From assembly GCA_023375675.1 (NCBI GenBank), contig JALQBC010000016.1:124001-188000 (forward strand): DNA of 64,000 bases, given 5' to 3'. The notes under the pieces are model-generated. The model had not been told where the DNA came from, made no database searches, and saw only the letters and a program-made list of their open reading frames with translations. How positions within the stretch are numbered: the first letter of the stretch is position 1; each line of letters starts with the position of its first letter. Below, in pieces: positions 1-12,300 of the stretch. The stretch is from Cytospora piceicola. Lineage: Eukaryota; Ascomycota; Sordariomycetes; Diaporthales; Cytosporaceae. Position numbers and translations under genes: made by a program.

Positions 1-778
1 GGCGCTAAAGGATGGAAGGAGTGCATGGCTCACCTCATTTTGGTGTGAGTGGACGGTGGCGGCGAGGGTTCTGCGTTGGTTGGGGATGTATATCATATAT
101 ACATACCAGACAGACTTCCCCTGCCCAGGCGACTGACCACGCATATCCGCTTGCAGGGAAGTAAACAGGAAGAAATTGAAGATGAAAATTGCAAGACACC
201 TCTATCTAACGGGGGGTATTTGCGACAGCAGGCTACCAATGCTTGAACTTGAACTCAACAAGACCAAAAGCAATGAAAAGAATATCACGGACAAGTCAAA
301 AAGCAAAACGGAAAAAATTAACCCCCCGCCTTCCGGCCCCAATCATCCCAAAGAGAAAAAGGAAATGCCCGTTGCACCCATACAGATCATTCCAACCGTT
401 CATGAAAAACAAATGATATCCCACAATCCTTTCCTTCATGATCTCGTTTGTGTTGGTGTGTCCATGTTACACACGAGAGAGACTCGTGCCATGGCATCAT
501 CTTCTTACTTAAGAGTAACTGTGCCGGGCACCATTTCGTTGGCTGGACCCTCCAACCCCCAAGGCACACACCTTGAGCACGCCATATGTCGTGAGCGTGG
601 GCTTCAGCACGGTTCATAAGGCCCTTGGCCATAGCCCCAGAATCCACATATCACCACCCCCCAGGGCCCATCGTCACCTCCATGGGTTCCTCCTCACTCC
701 TACGCCACAACCTTTTTCTTCTTTCTTTTTGTCCCCGCCTGACCTGCTGTCGTCGCGGTGCATTCACAAAACCCCCGA
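1..778. other. Intergenic sequence at left edge
   Basis: I see no convincing gene here. The open frames are short, overlap on both strands and show no recognisable domain. The right part lies just beyond the stop codon of the transcription factor gene and should include its 3' untranslated region. Confidence 0.5.
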
Positions 779-3244
779 TCAGAAATGCGCCATCCCAGCC
801 GCGGACGCGAACCCGCCGCCATACATCACATCCTCAGAATCTCCACTCCCCTCGCTCCCGTCGTCACCAGCGCTCCTCGGGCTATGCATTTGGCTCGCCT
901 CGCCACTGCCGCCGCTCGTGTCCAGATCCATCACGGAGTCGCCGACCGCGCCGCCGACGACGACGGAATAGCTCTCCCCGCCCAGCGCAAGCAGACTCGA
1001 CCTCCTCGCCCCGGTGATATTCGCCAGGCCCGCGAGGCTGTCCGAGCGGCCCATGCTTGGTTTCTCGGGGAGTTGCTTGAGCAGCCCCGTGCTGATATCC
1101 AACATACCCATCGCGAACTCCGTCAGGCCCTTGCCCTCGCCGGGTTTCGACGACACGGATAATGTCCACCTGTACTCGCCCAGTCGTCGGCGGTACCACT
1201 CCGCCTCCTCCCGCCCCGGGCTCGTCGCCCAGAGGAGCGAGCCAAAGGTTCCGATGAGGGCGAAGTTCGTCTTGGACGCGAAGTACCAGAACGCCCGGAG
1301 GTGAGCCGGCGTGAGCCGGTTGACGAAATCCATGGCGGAGATGAGTCGCGCCTTGGCTGCGTTCCGGCAGATGTGCAAGACGTAGCTGTCGCCTGCCGAG
1401 GACACCGAGGACGCGGTGGGGGGAGAGACCCCGTCCGAAGATGCTGGCGCGGGGTGGGTCTGTGCTAGGGACCGGACGATGCGTCTGTGCAAGGTGATCT
1501 CGGTGGCGAAGTAGGCGAGGTGCAGGTAGCCGATGCTAGAAAGACGGTTGGGGATGTTGTTGGCGACTGGTGTCTGGTACGTCGAGTCCATTCGGATGGA
1601 CGCCGGCAATGCTGCGTACCAGTCCTTCAGCTTCAGCTGGATGGGCTTTGCGAGTGACAGGACCAGGTGTGTGCCCTGCGCACCGGCATTGGTGACATTC
1701 TGCATCGCCTGCAGGGTGTAGAAAGTCTCCAGAATCTCGCTCAGGATCAGAGAGAGCTGGATCATCTGTGCGAACAACGTTCGGCCTTTCTCGATGTCTT
1801 GCTTCTCATCTGCGTCTTCCTCGTCCCACTCCACGTCAGGGAAGTCGTTCGAGCAAAGTGGCTGGACGGCCCACTGAGAGGCGAAGATATGGGAAGGCCG
1901 GCCATGAACCAATGCTCCCCATTTGTCCTGCATATACAGACCCCAGGCAAGTCGTTTCCTTAGCCCCTTTTCCCACAGAGGTATTTTCCAGTTCGAACAG
2001 TCCAGGTGCAGCCCGAGTTCCTGAGCAACAGCGATCAGCTGCGCCGTCGGTGCCCACTGGTCGCCCTCGGGCCTTTGAGAAAGGAGCAATCCGGCCTGGA
2101 CTGTTGACAGCTTCGGTCGGTACATTGCATCAGCAAGTGTCGTTCTGACCAGTCTCTCTAGTTGCCTTACGTTCGGCCTGGGAAGTGATGATAGATCGTC
2201 GTCCTGATCCCACCAGTTGATGGCCAGGATGTACATGGCAGCTAGCAGAGGTGGTGAGAACTCCCTAGGCGATCGCTCGTATTTCTCGTAATAAACACTC
2301 TTCTGGATGATTGGGAAGGCTGGATGGATGATGCGAAAGTAAAGGTCTATCAGTTTCCTGCCATGGGGCGCGACGATACTCTCGATCTCATCGATATCTT
2401 CGACAAGATGCTCGTATCCGGGTGTGTTCTGGTCGGGCAGGAGCAGGAACGTATCTTGCTCACTGACCTTCCTGAGGGTGCCCCGGGACAGAAGGCTCTC
2501 ATCGTGGGGGTCGAAGGTGGAAAGGTTGATCAACGACGGCTCGAAGTCGGTCGTGGGCCCGATGTACTGGCTAAACCGGTCATCTTGCAAACCGAGCGTG
2601 CGCTTGAGGAGAGTGGGGCCTCCGAAGTTGGCCATCTCTTCAATGAAAGAGCTGCTTGCGGCAGTGCTGGATAAGCTGGGCTGATGTTGCCGACCGCTCC
2701 TGTTGTCAAACCTCCCAGGGGAACTATATTGACCAATCAGATGTCAGATAATGTGGATCATACAGAGGAGGGGGCCTAATCCCAGCTACAGCCTTTCCAA
2801 GGTACCATTGGTGTAAGGCTTGCGGTGCACTGCGGCCCGAAGGACGAGCCGGGAATAGCCTCGGGTGATGGTGGTCAGGTGTGTGGGAGCGGTAACTTAC
2901 CCTCTTTTGCTTCTGTTATCGCCATGGTCGCCGTGCAGTTTTCGTTTTCGAGGTGGCGGACTGCCTACTAACGAGCACTCGGTCCCCCGAGCTCGACAGG
3001 AGATACAAGCATCGTCGTCGTCACTCATCACGCACTTCATTCGTCGCAGCTGACAAGCCTCGCAAGGCCAGGCTGGGATCCCTGTCGATGGAGAGCCAAC
3101 TGAGTCTGGGGTGTCGAAGCCGCTATTGTTGAAGCTTCCAGGGAACGAGTCGATGTGGATGCTGCCTTGTCTGCCGGGAAAGCGTGGTGGTTTAGGTGCG
3201 ATGGCTATGGGAGCCGTCCTGGAGATGGCGCTTGGTATCGACAT
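779..3244 (-). CDS. Zn(II)2Cys6 fungal-specific transcription factor
   Basis: Predicted nuclear sequence-specific transcription factor of 754 aa in two exons: 3244-2901 and 2699-779. The intron 2900-2700 starts GTAAGT, ends CAG and keeps the frame (phase 2). Exon 1 carries the binuclear zinc cluster: C61, C64, C71, C80, C83 and C90 give Cx2Cx6Cx8Cx2Cx6C, followed by the basic run PPPRKRKL. Exon 2 carries the fungal_trans middle-homology region at about residues 225-480, with LYFRIIHPAFPII, REFSPPLLAAMYILAINWW, LGLHLDCSNWKIP and GALVHGRPSHI. The C-terminus is Ser/Gly-rich and acidic. The middle region reminds me of the Dal81/TamA nitrogen regulators, but I cannot confirm this and the regulated pathway is unknown. 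The gene stands alone, with 3.7 kb of non-coding DNA upstream, which suggests a large control region. The start is the first ATG of the exon holding the zinc cluster. Confidence 0.88.
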
Positions 3245-5447
3245 ATTGAAGGGGAGAAAGCAGGCCAGTAGCCAGAAACCTCACGGCCGACTTAACCTTG
3301 GTGGCAAGCGCGCGTTACCTTGCCCAGAATGCTCACTGCCGGGCACAACAAGTTCCGGCTATCACTGCGTAAGTGTATTGTGGCCTCGCTCTTCCTGCAG
3401 GCACCCAAGCCAAAGATGGGGGTCTTCTCGGCTCACGGAGATGTGCCGCTGATATCTCCAGATAGGCCTTTGAGGTGGTCCACGGGTCTTCCTAGCTGAC
3501 AGTTGGGTAGTATACCGCGCAGGACCAAACCAGCTTAGGCAGTTGAGACCGACAGGGTCCACGAGATATGACAGCCGGAAGCAGCCGTGGCTTGTACTCG
3601 GTACCAATCGCCACTTCTGAAAAATGTTTTGGTGGTGTTGACTGATAAGAAGCCCAGAGATAAGACCGTCTAGTGAAGGAGGGTATAACGTCCCGGAAAA
3701 TGTACAGATGGAGGTAAGATTTGGGGATTCTCGGGTTATCCGGGGCGTGCTGCGCCAACCATATACAGCAACAGATTGTACGTATAGGGTGCAGATTCTC
3801 AATGTCCTGGCCGCCTATATCGTTTGTCCGTGAAGCTTAGATATCCCAGATTAGATGCCTGATGAGAACCGGTCGACGCGATAGCTATCGGCTACGCTGC
3901 AGGAGCAAGCGATCGATGGGTCTTTGTCAACGGGTGGAATATGCCACAAAAACCAGTCTCGTTGATCTAAAAGCGACACTTCGTAATGATAATGTAGAAG
4001 GGAGAACGAAAGGTAGAGCAATGACCGTCCTGATCTCCTGGGTCTGTAGAGGGTCCTAGGTGACGATCGAGACCAGGATGAGATAAGCCTGGCTTATCTG
4101 TGTCATTTGAATTGAGAATTGTTTCCGAATCTCCGTCAAACAAAGCTCCCCTGGGCGAATGATAGGCCTTAATGGCCCGTGTATCGTTCGCGTGTTCCGG
4201 AAATAACGCTTTAAGGGAAGGGTCGTAAGAGATAATGGGAAATGACGCTCAGTTGATGATGGAGACTTTCTCGAAGGAGTAAGAAGACATGTGAGAATTG
4301 CGGTGGTCGAAGATGAGATATTTGGCCAGTTACATAGACTTTCCCCGGGAACTCGGATCGAATGTGAGGGTATAACGAGAGAGCAAGACTTGGAGATCAG
4401 CAGGTTGAGAGGTTTTGAACAATTCCAGACCAAGACGTTGAAGAGTGATGATGAGGAGACAGAGTAATAGTAGAGTCAGTCGCACGAGCACAAGGGAACA
4501 AGATATCGAATTCGTCCATCCGTAGGGAAGTCGGTTTGGCGTTGACTCTTGACCATCTGCTGTGCCGGGGCCCCGCCAAACTAGCGCTGCAGTGTACAGT
4601 ACCTAGAGTGCTGGTAGTGGGATCTGCCCTGAGCCAGTCGTCAATGGCGTCTCCGGCATTGGATGGATCGGCTGCATACTGAAGGAAAACTCGGGGCGAT
4701 GGTGATGATGTTCCATGTCGGTCAGTGCCCAAGTGGTTACCACTGACCAAGACGTTGCGATATGATAACAAGCAGTCTTGATAAGGTTGGCATTAAAGGC
4801 CGAAATTCATAATGGCAATTGGAAATATCGACGTCGGTTGTTGCTGTATCGGGGCTGCAAAGTCCAAAGTACTCTGCCAGACCCCGGGAGGTTAACAGAG
4901 GTGGGACTGTGGAGGTGCACAGTTTCGCCCACACACACGCCAGATGCGATGAGGCTGAAGCCAGCAGGGGAGATAATGCAAGTGGCACATGGCATGTAAA
5001 GGATACTACCGGTCGCCAATGTTGTTGGCGTCGGGTTTGCGAGGAGTTGCCGGGAAGGAGAGTGATCATTAGGTAAGGACAAGCGGTTGGATGCCGGTTT
5101 CCGCTTGGGTGAATCTTTTTTCTCTCGTAATGGTCCGCAGCCGAGTCAGTAGAAGCGGACCAATGCCATGACGTCCATTACAGCAACCCAAATTCAACGT
5201 CAGCTGCGAGAATCGAGAGTCAGCATGTAAAACGTGGGCAAAGTGGGTGGAGGGGGAATGTGCTGCAGGATGATATGCTATTAAATTTTCTTGTTGGGGG
5301 TGTATGTAGACGACCTTTACATACTTACGGACGTACCTAGGAACTTTTGTCGGTGGGTTTGAGGATGGGGTGGGCGGGAGAAGACAATGTCCAAAGCTTG
5401 CACTAGGAAACAATATGTACGCATTATTAATGACATCGCAAAAGGCT

Positions 5448-5459
5448 CCCCCCCCCCCC
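5448..5459. repeat. Poly-C tract, 12 bases
   Basis: Uninterrupted run of 12 C, the first of three such runs in the window (others at 17811 and 39151). Length is likely unreliable in assembly. Confidence 0.9.
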
Positions 5460-6800
5460 ATCCCCCATGTCTCGAGAGGCAAAAAAAGGGTCCAGATTTC
5501 CAGACTTATCGATAAGATCCCCCATGCAGAACATCCCAACACTCCGCATGGCTGATCCACTGCATCGGAGAGCGACCGATCAAAAAAACGTCGTAATTGG
5601 GGATGATGCAGATGGATGGATCTTGACTTGCAAAGTTGCCGGGGCTTTTCAGACGCTTGGAGCCGGCTGAGGTCCGAGAAACACAGCTTTAGGAATTTCA
5701 CACTGGCTTCTCGTGGCTGGTTGTAGGTATTTTTGATTGACCATGGTACATAGAGAAGCCATAATGGGCCACACCTGCACACGGACACAATTTGTCTCGG
5801 ATAGAGGCGTCACGCCCGACCCAACCAGCCACTCGCGAACAAGAATCCATCAAGTGCACCCATGCACTTGTAACTTGTATACCCATCCGTGCCGACAATG
5901 CGTTCCCCCACGTCTGATAATATCTGAGTAAGATCTGATTCGCTAGACTTGGGGAGCTGCCTGCTTACCACCCTTCGATTTGGCTCTCACGAACGGGGGT
6001 TTTGAAGCGGACTAGACCCCCTCGTCCTGAACTTCTGATGTGAAACGTTGAATCCAAGACTGTGAGTTTGTAGAAAAGGGACAATAGCAAAGTGAGACTC
6101 GACAGAACAAGAATGGGCGTAATACATAAGCCAAAGATGAAGCAGCACGGATTCTAACTACGTGCACTTCAACGGCGATGTCCCCGTTCCCCAGAACTGA
6201 TGGTGGGAACTGTGGAGACACTACGCGGGGTCTGGGGTTAAGCACGAACGTTGACGAGCCGACAGACTATCTCGAAGCCACCGCTGGAAGGCCCGGGGGC
6301 TTCCATTGCAGACGGCCATCTGGGGCTATTGTACCCCTGGACGCCACAACCTGCAAGGCCTCCTTACATACCCTAGGCTATCTGGTTTCCGCACCCGACG
6401 CGCTCTGGGATTGCCATCTCAAACTGGCCGACTTGACCGAATCCCAACTTCTCATACATCTCCACTGCTTCACAGGACGCTTTCCCGGTACACAGGCATG
6501 CCGCCTGCTCAAGCTTGCCCCAGGACCGACCTTTCGAGTCAGCACAGAGCCGGCCCGGGGTCCTCGAGCTTTGAAACGGTGGGGGAGACTACTAAGAAGG
6601 GCTTTAGGTTTTGCAGAGCCTCTGGCGTTGGGAACTGGGCATGGAGAAGGACATTGGGTTCCATCGCGGCCAAATTAATGGCAGCAACGGCTAACATCGC
6701 CTTCTGAGGGCTCAGATATATCAAGGCTCGGCTTTTGTTGCCCATTCATCGATAAATGAGACTTTGGCTGAACAGGCACCTCCAACGTACTGGCTGTTCG

Positions 6801-6832
6801 ACAGCTGGCAGCCAGCTGGCAGCCAGCTGGCA
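6801..6832. repeat. Short tandem repeat of a palindromic 11-mer
   Basis: The unit GCCAGCTGGCA occurs twice in a row after a partial copy starting at 6801. Each copy contains the perfect palindrome GCCAGCTGGC with a CAGCTG E-box core. It lies about 150 bp beyond the 3' end of the gene at 6988. Confidence 0.85.
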
Positions 6833-6987
6833 TCAGCCAATCTGCCCGGTTCATCTGTTCAGGGAAGGTGCGATCCCTCGACTGCTCTCACACGTGTCTC
6901 CAACGAAATCGAAATGTCAAACTAAGGGAGCCAAGGAATATTCCCAAACAACATACAACAATATTCATTCTTGTCCCTGATCGCTCA

Positions 6988-8651
6988 TCAGTACGAGCAG
7001 CGACCACAATAGCCACAATCTTCCGAACATGCCGTGTAATCGGGTTCGGACCCCTCATCCCAGCTCAATGAACTCGCAGTTTCATCAGGATCAGATGTCG
7101 ACTGCACAGACGTGACGCCCTCATCAACGCTTCTTGCCTTCGCCCAGAGAGACCTCATCGGAGCAGACAATGCTTCACCAGCATCCGCCAGCTGCTCGCG
7201 AACCTCAAGCGTCCTAATCGTGTTGTGTCGCAGCTCCAATTTACCGTCGGGTCTTGACATGACAAGGCCTACGATGCGATGAAGGAGGGCAGCGAGACGT
7301 GAAAGGACGTCGACGTGATCCCTTTCCCAGGACTTGACATCAGATCTAGCATCTCTGATACTGATCTCTTCAAACAGCCCATGCCTGTGGTATGCAAGAA
7401 TGAACTTGGGTATCTGCGCTACCCACAATCGAGGGAGCTGATCACCGAAGGTATCCTCGAACGTCTCCGCCTCTTTCCTTCTGATGGAGCGGGTCTTCAA
7501 CTCGAAGGTGTTGTCTTGGGTTACAAAGACGCCACCGTAAGTCGTCTTCAGGCTGCTACCCTCCGCTGGTTGTGCACCAGTGAGCCGACTGCGATTGAGC
7601 TCACCAGCTAGCTCATCGACCGTCTCCGTTGCGTCCAAGCCACTGAGCATGCACCGTTTGTGATCGTCAACATCCTCGTTCAACTCCTCCTTTTCATTAT
7701 CCAACAGGTACCCGTCGCCTTCAAACCTCAGCAAAAATCCCAGTCCACCAAATTGGTACGATATGACCCGCTGGTGCGAGGACGATCCCTTCACCTCGGC
7801 GTCCCACGTGGTGTAGGCCTCCGGGAAGGAGTGGCCATAGCCCTTAACATCTGGTATGAGTTCACGGGCCGTGTTCTCCCTGCGGATGAAGAAGACGGCC
7901 CCTTCGACCACTTCTACAAGCATTCGGAACTGCTTGTCCTCGCCTCGGATGAAGCGTAGGAGGTTGCCAAGCGTGCTCCCGCAAGCGACGATGTCAACAA
8001 CTCGACAAATTGCGGGATCCATGGCCAGCACAGCAGTGATCGCGGGCTCCACTGGGTGCTTGGAATAGTTGGCGGCATTTGGATCGCGGAAGTACTGGCC
8101 GTTGTCTGGCTTGAGCTGACATGGTTTGGCAAGAGGTGTCCACCTCGGTGGTGTGCCTGACCCTTTATTAGTCCAGTGTGAGCTACGAGAGTTTCGTGGG
8201 ACGAACCGGGAATGACCACCGTTGGCTCTTCTCTGTCAAGCCAGTTATAGGACGCCACCGCCTTGCAGTCTGTGATAACAGACTCCGACATATACCTGTT
8301 CGAATCATCGTTGAAATCGGAACTGTTCAGCGAGTAAAGGAGGGTACCCAAAGGGGGCTCTGGACTTGAGAACTCGGGCGTTCTGGGTTGTGAGAATGCT
8401 CCCCGGTTGGTTCGACCAGACCAGCCTCTCGGCCATCCTCCTCTACCCCTGCCTCTCCCCCTAGCGGAGAAGGGAAGATTTGGCGCAGAAGCCTGGTTGA
8501 GCAGCTGGGCTCTTTCTTGTGTCGGTCCAGACCAATGTTGCGACCTACCTCCCCTTCCTCTTCCCATCCATCCACCCCGCCATGGGCCATTGTCGGGAGA
8601 CTCAACAGACCTTGACATGTTCCTTTTGTTTCGCGTGCGCGTGATGAACAC
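6988..8651 (-). CDS. RG-rich conserved fungal protein of the 'geranylgeranyl pyrophosphate synthetase'-labelled family
   Basis: Two exons, 8651-8207 and 8156-6988, encode 537 aa. The 50-nt intron 8206-8157 (GTTCGT...CAG, with a CTAAT branch site) joins VVIPG to TPPRWTPLAKP. The N-terminus, about residues 25-90, is an RG/RGG-type region (GRGRGG, RGRGRGRGG), which suggests RNA binding. A conserved core follows with VACGSTLGNLLRFIRG, VEGAVFFIRREN and GYGHSFPEAYTTWD. The protein ends in a cysteine cluster (CSEDCGYCGRC). From memory, relatives in fungal databases are often named geranylgeranyl pyrophosphate synthetase, but I see no DDxxD prenyltransferase motif, so I would not assign that activity. 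A second in-frame ATG lies 11 codons downstream (8618) and could be the true start. The true function is unknown. Confidence 0.8.
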
Positions 8652-9372
8652 CAGAAAGCTGAGCGAAGAGGGCTTTGAGAAAATGTGGTTTCAAAACAAA
8701 AGTGGGCTAAGGAATACAAGGTATTTCTTTTTATCGAGTTGACGTGAGCCGTCTTGTATACGCTGCCATTGCAAACCGGCAAGGCATTCCTCCGACTACA
8801 TGCAGGAGGCCGACCGACCACGAATCAATTCACCTTCCAATCAATTATGCGGTAGGCTCTTATCTTCATTTCGTTTGATCTTCCTGTCTCATTCATACGT
8901 CAAGATATGAAGAAGTAACACCCAGTGCATGCATGCCTTCGTGGTTCTGCCTCCCCGTTTGCCGCTTATGCTTGTCCAGAGTCTGAGTTGTCGAAGCCAA
9001 TGCAGGAGGCCTACTATCCCCTCATTCACCGGCTGAAATGGGATGCGAGTGGCAGATCACCATTTCTGCCTAACTACAAAAGCAACGAATTGAGACGAGG
9101 CATATTTGAAGCCCTCATAGCAACCCTACCCTAGGGTATCAGGCTGTACTGAGATTTGGATCAATTTGACGGCTCGACCACGGGCTGGGCCTGCATGATG
9201 AGCTGTTCTGTTGTCAGCCAGCAATTCGTCTGTTGATTATTTATTGCCGCGATTGATACAAACAATTCGTATCCCTTTCCTGCCACATTTCCCCCTTTGT
9301 TCTCCTATTGAAGATACCTTCACTTGCACCTAGTTTTCCACGCAGACGCCTGGAGAACCAGACACTCTAACC
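8652..9372. promoter_or_regulatory. Divergent intergenic promoter region
   Basis: About 720 bp between two divergently transcribed genes (RG-rich protein, minus; helicase-AAA giant, plus). No gene is seen in it. It should hold both promoters. The plus-strand start at 9373 has a good context (ACCATGA). Confidence 0.5.
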
Positions 9373-12300
9373 ATGACTTCGAACGATCGGGAAACATCAG
9401 ACAGAGCTGGTCGACTGGCCAGACTCTTCCGCAACATTCTCAAAGGGACCCGAAAAATTCTATCGGCCAACGATGCAAAGCTGTTCTTCGAGGCTGTACG
9501 AGCTCAGTCGGCACCGAGTTCGTGCATGGAGTCCATCGTTGCCAGCCAATGTGGCCTTGAAGCCATGCAGCTGGCCGTACGCGTGGACATGTCTGTTCAT
9601 TTCATTAAGACTCAAACGCTACAGTTCGTCAGCTACTTGGCTGATGACCAGTTGAGGGTACTCGCCGAAGGTCATATTTTCCAACAGGCTCTTGTCGCCA
9701 TTGCCAAACCGCCAACGTTCTGGAATGAACTCGTCAGTGCTGCCCGGAACGATACTCTGGAGGAGCAGGGATTCCAGACCTTTACCTGGCTCTGCCTCGA
9801 GCTCTTGTCCCTACCTCGAAACGCAGAAGTGGATGTCCTTGCCGAAATCGACGCCATCGCGAAGACTGGAAAGTTCATCGACGCATCGTCCCCGGAGGTT
9901 CGGCGGCTTGGCTACAAGATCCAAAACGTTTTGCAGCTTCAAACTTCTCCCACCGGGACATCCTTCGATGGATATACCCCGGGTGGAAGACATGACAACG
10001 ACTTCGCAGACTTCCGAGCCGTCTCAGTCTATCCTACAACGGACGAATTCCTCTCCACTGAAAAGCCTTTCTACCGTAGGGTCAAAGAGGTCTTCGAGAC
10101 CGACATGTCCCAGAGATCTGCGGTTCATCTGGACAACATCTTCCGACTGACCCGCGAAGATTTGTTGGGTGAATTGAGGAGCGACTGGCAGATTTCACAA
10201 GGCCGGCGGAGCGGCAAGCGGTCAGCGCTGACCCTTTCCAAACTCACACCACTATTCCTAGACTTGGGAAACGACAAGATGCGAAAGAAATGCTCCCTTT
10301 CCCTGAGATGTGAAGCAGGCTTGGAGACTATCGAAAGCAAAGAGCCAAGCAGTAGGAAGAAGTGGCTGGTCGACAACAGGAGTTATCTCCGCCACCAAGC
10401 ATTCGGAGCGCTGTATCAGGGAGAGCAGATCTTCGGCTTCGCTTTTGTTGACCGCGATATCGACGGCCTTGTTGAGTCCCCTCCGGTCGTCACTCTGCAG
10501 TTCACAGATGATAAGTCGCTGAAGAGGGCTCTCTTAGCCTTGAAGACAGCGAAAGATGTTGTCAAATTCACTCTGGTGGACACCCCTGTTTTCGCGTACG
10601 AGCCCGTACTGGAGCGCCTGAAGGGCATGAAGGAGCTTCCCCTGCAGGAGAAACTTCTGAACCCATCAGAAGCAACTGATGACTTTATTCCCCACGCATC
10701 CATTCAGGGTCTAACAGAGCGTCTCGCTTCCCAGATTGCAGACTCGGAGGTTGCGATTGAGAACGGGCGGAAGAAGAAAAAGATCCGACTGGACCATTCG
10801 TAACGCCAGTCTCTGATCAATGCCCTCTCAATGAAGGTCAGCGTGATCCAAGGCCCCCCAGGTCAGTTCCTCTCTCTCATTAGTCCTCCCCGACATCCTG
10901 AAGCCTTTACTTCGCCCAAAATTACCTACACCTCTATCTCCAAGTGAACCAAAACTTCATCCTCTTCTAGACTTTCAACACTTGTTACACCCCTCCGGAA
11001 TATATCCCAAGGGCTGCCGTTGGCTACGCCAATTGCATCCCTTGCATGTTACTCATGACGGAACACGATATTGAGCTGTGAACACCTCATACTGTTGCTG
11101 CAAACATCACACTGTACTATGGATTGACCGACAAGCTGATTGCAAAAGGCACCGGGAAATCCTTCATAGGCGCTCTTGCGACTCATTTCATCATCAAGAC
11201 AACAAACCTCAAGATCCTCGTTATCACCTATACGAATCACGCTGAGGATCAGTTCCTCGAGGACTTGCTCGATCTTGGCATTGAGGAGGATGTGATGGTT
11301 CGTCTAGGATCCAAGTCCACTACGAAGACAGCGTCACTACTCCTCTCCGCTCAACAATGCGGATATCGCCGTAACAAAGATGCATGGGCAGTGATCGATG
11401 CTCTGAAAAATGAAGCGGGGTTGCAGAGCGAGGAACTTCGCGACGCCTTCACGAAATATCAAGCCCGACCCTTCTTTAAAGACATTCAGGACCACCTTGA
11501 GTTCTCTGAAGATGACTCCAGATTCTTCGAGGCTTTCGAAATTCCATCCGACAATGATGGGTTCAAAAAGATCGGGAAAAAGGGCAAAAATATTGCCCAC
11601 GACTACCTGTACGAGAATTGGAAGTCAGGACATGGCCCGGGAGTGTTCAAAGAGCATGCTTTGAGGCAGCACCCGGATGTTTGGAAGATCGCACCGCCAC
11701 TTCGGAAGAAACTCATCGAAAAATGGTTTTCAGCCATTCTCCACGAAAAGGTTGAGCGCGTTCGAGAGCTTGCCAGACAATACGATTTCACACAGGAACG
11801 TCTGGATGGGGCCTTCAACGAGAGCAAAGCCCAAGTTTTACGAGGGAAGCGCATCATCGGATGTACTACCACTGCAGCTGCTAAGTACACTAAACTCATC
11901 ACCTCTGCGCAGCCTGATATTGTCATCGTGGAAGAGGCTGGCGAGATCCAAGAGAGCCATATCGTCACTGCCTTGACCCCTACGGTGAAGCAGCTTATCC
12001 TCATTGGAGATCACAAACAGCTGAGACCAAAGATCAACAATTACAATCTTACTGTTGAGAAAGGAGACGGATATGACTTGAACCGCTCTCTTTTTGAGAG
12101 GCTCATACTGCAAGGTCACCCCCACACAACGCTGCGGAAACAACATCGCATGCACCCGGATATATCTGTCCTCGTCCAGGAACTGACGTATCCGGACCTG
12201 GAAGACGGCCCCAACACAACGACGCGCGAGCGCCTCCTCGGCCTCGAAGAAAGAGTCATCTTCGTCAATCACAGTCACCCTGAACTACAGAACGAGAGAA

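Larger units (their letters stand above)
3245..6987. other. Long gene-free region upstream of the Zn2Cys6 regulator
   Basis: This 3.7-kb interval separates the start of the transcription factor from the stop of the next minus-strand gene. The many open frames (longest about 239 codons, 5788-5069 on the minus strand) have no domain, no compositional signature of protein and no plausible splice continuation. It contains a 12-C run at 5448-5459 and a palindromic tandem repeat at 6801-6832. It probably contains the regulator's promoter and long 5' leader. A non-coding RNA cannot be excluded. Confidence 0.5.

Noticed and set aside
5069..5788. 239-codon open frame on the minus strand upstream of the transcription factor
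   Set aside because: Random-looking composition, a start buried in intergenic DNA, no domain, and no compatible splice sites.
6178..6707. Overlapping 166- and 133-codon plus-strand frames
   Set aside because: Both are open over the same bases, with no domain and no protein-like periodicity favouring either.
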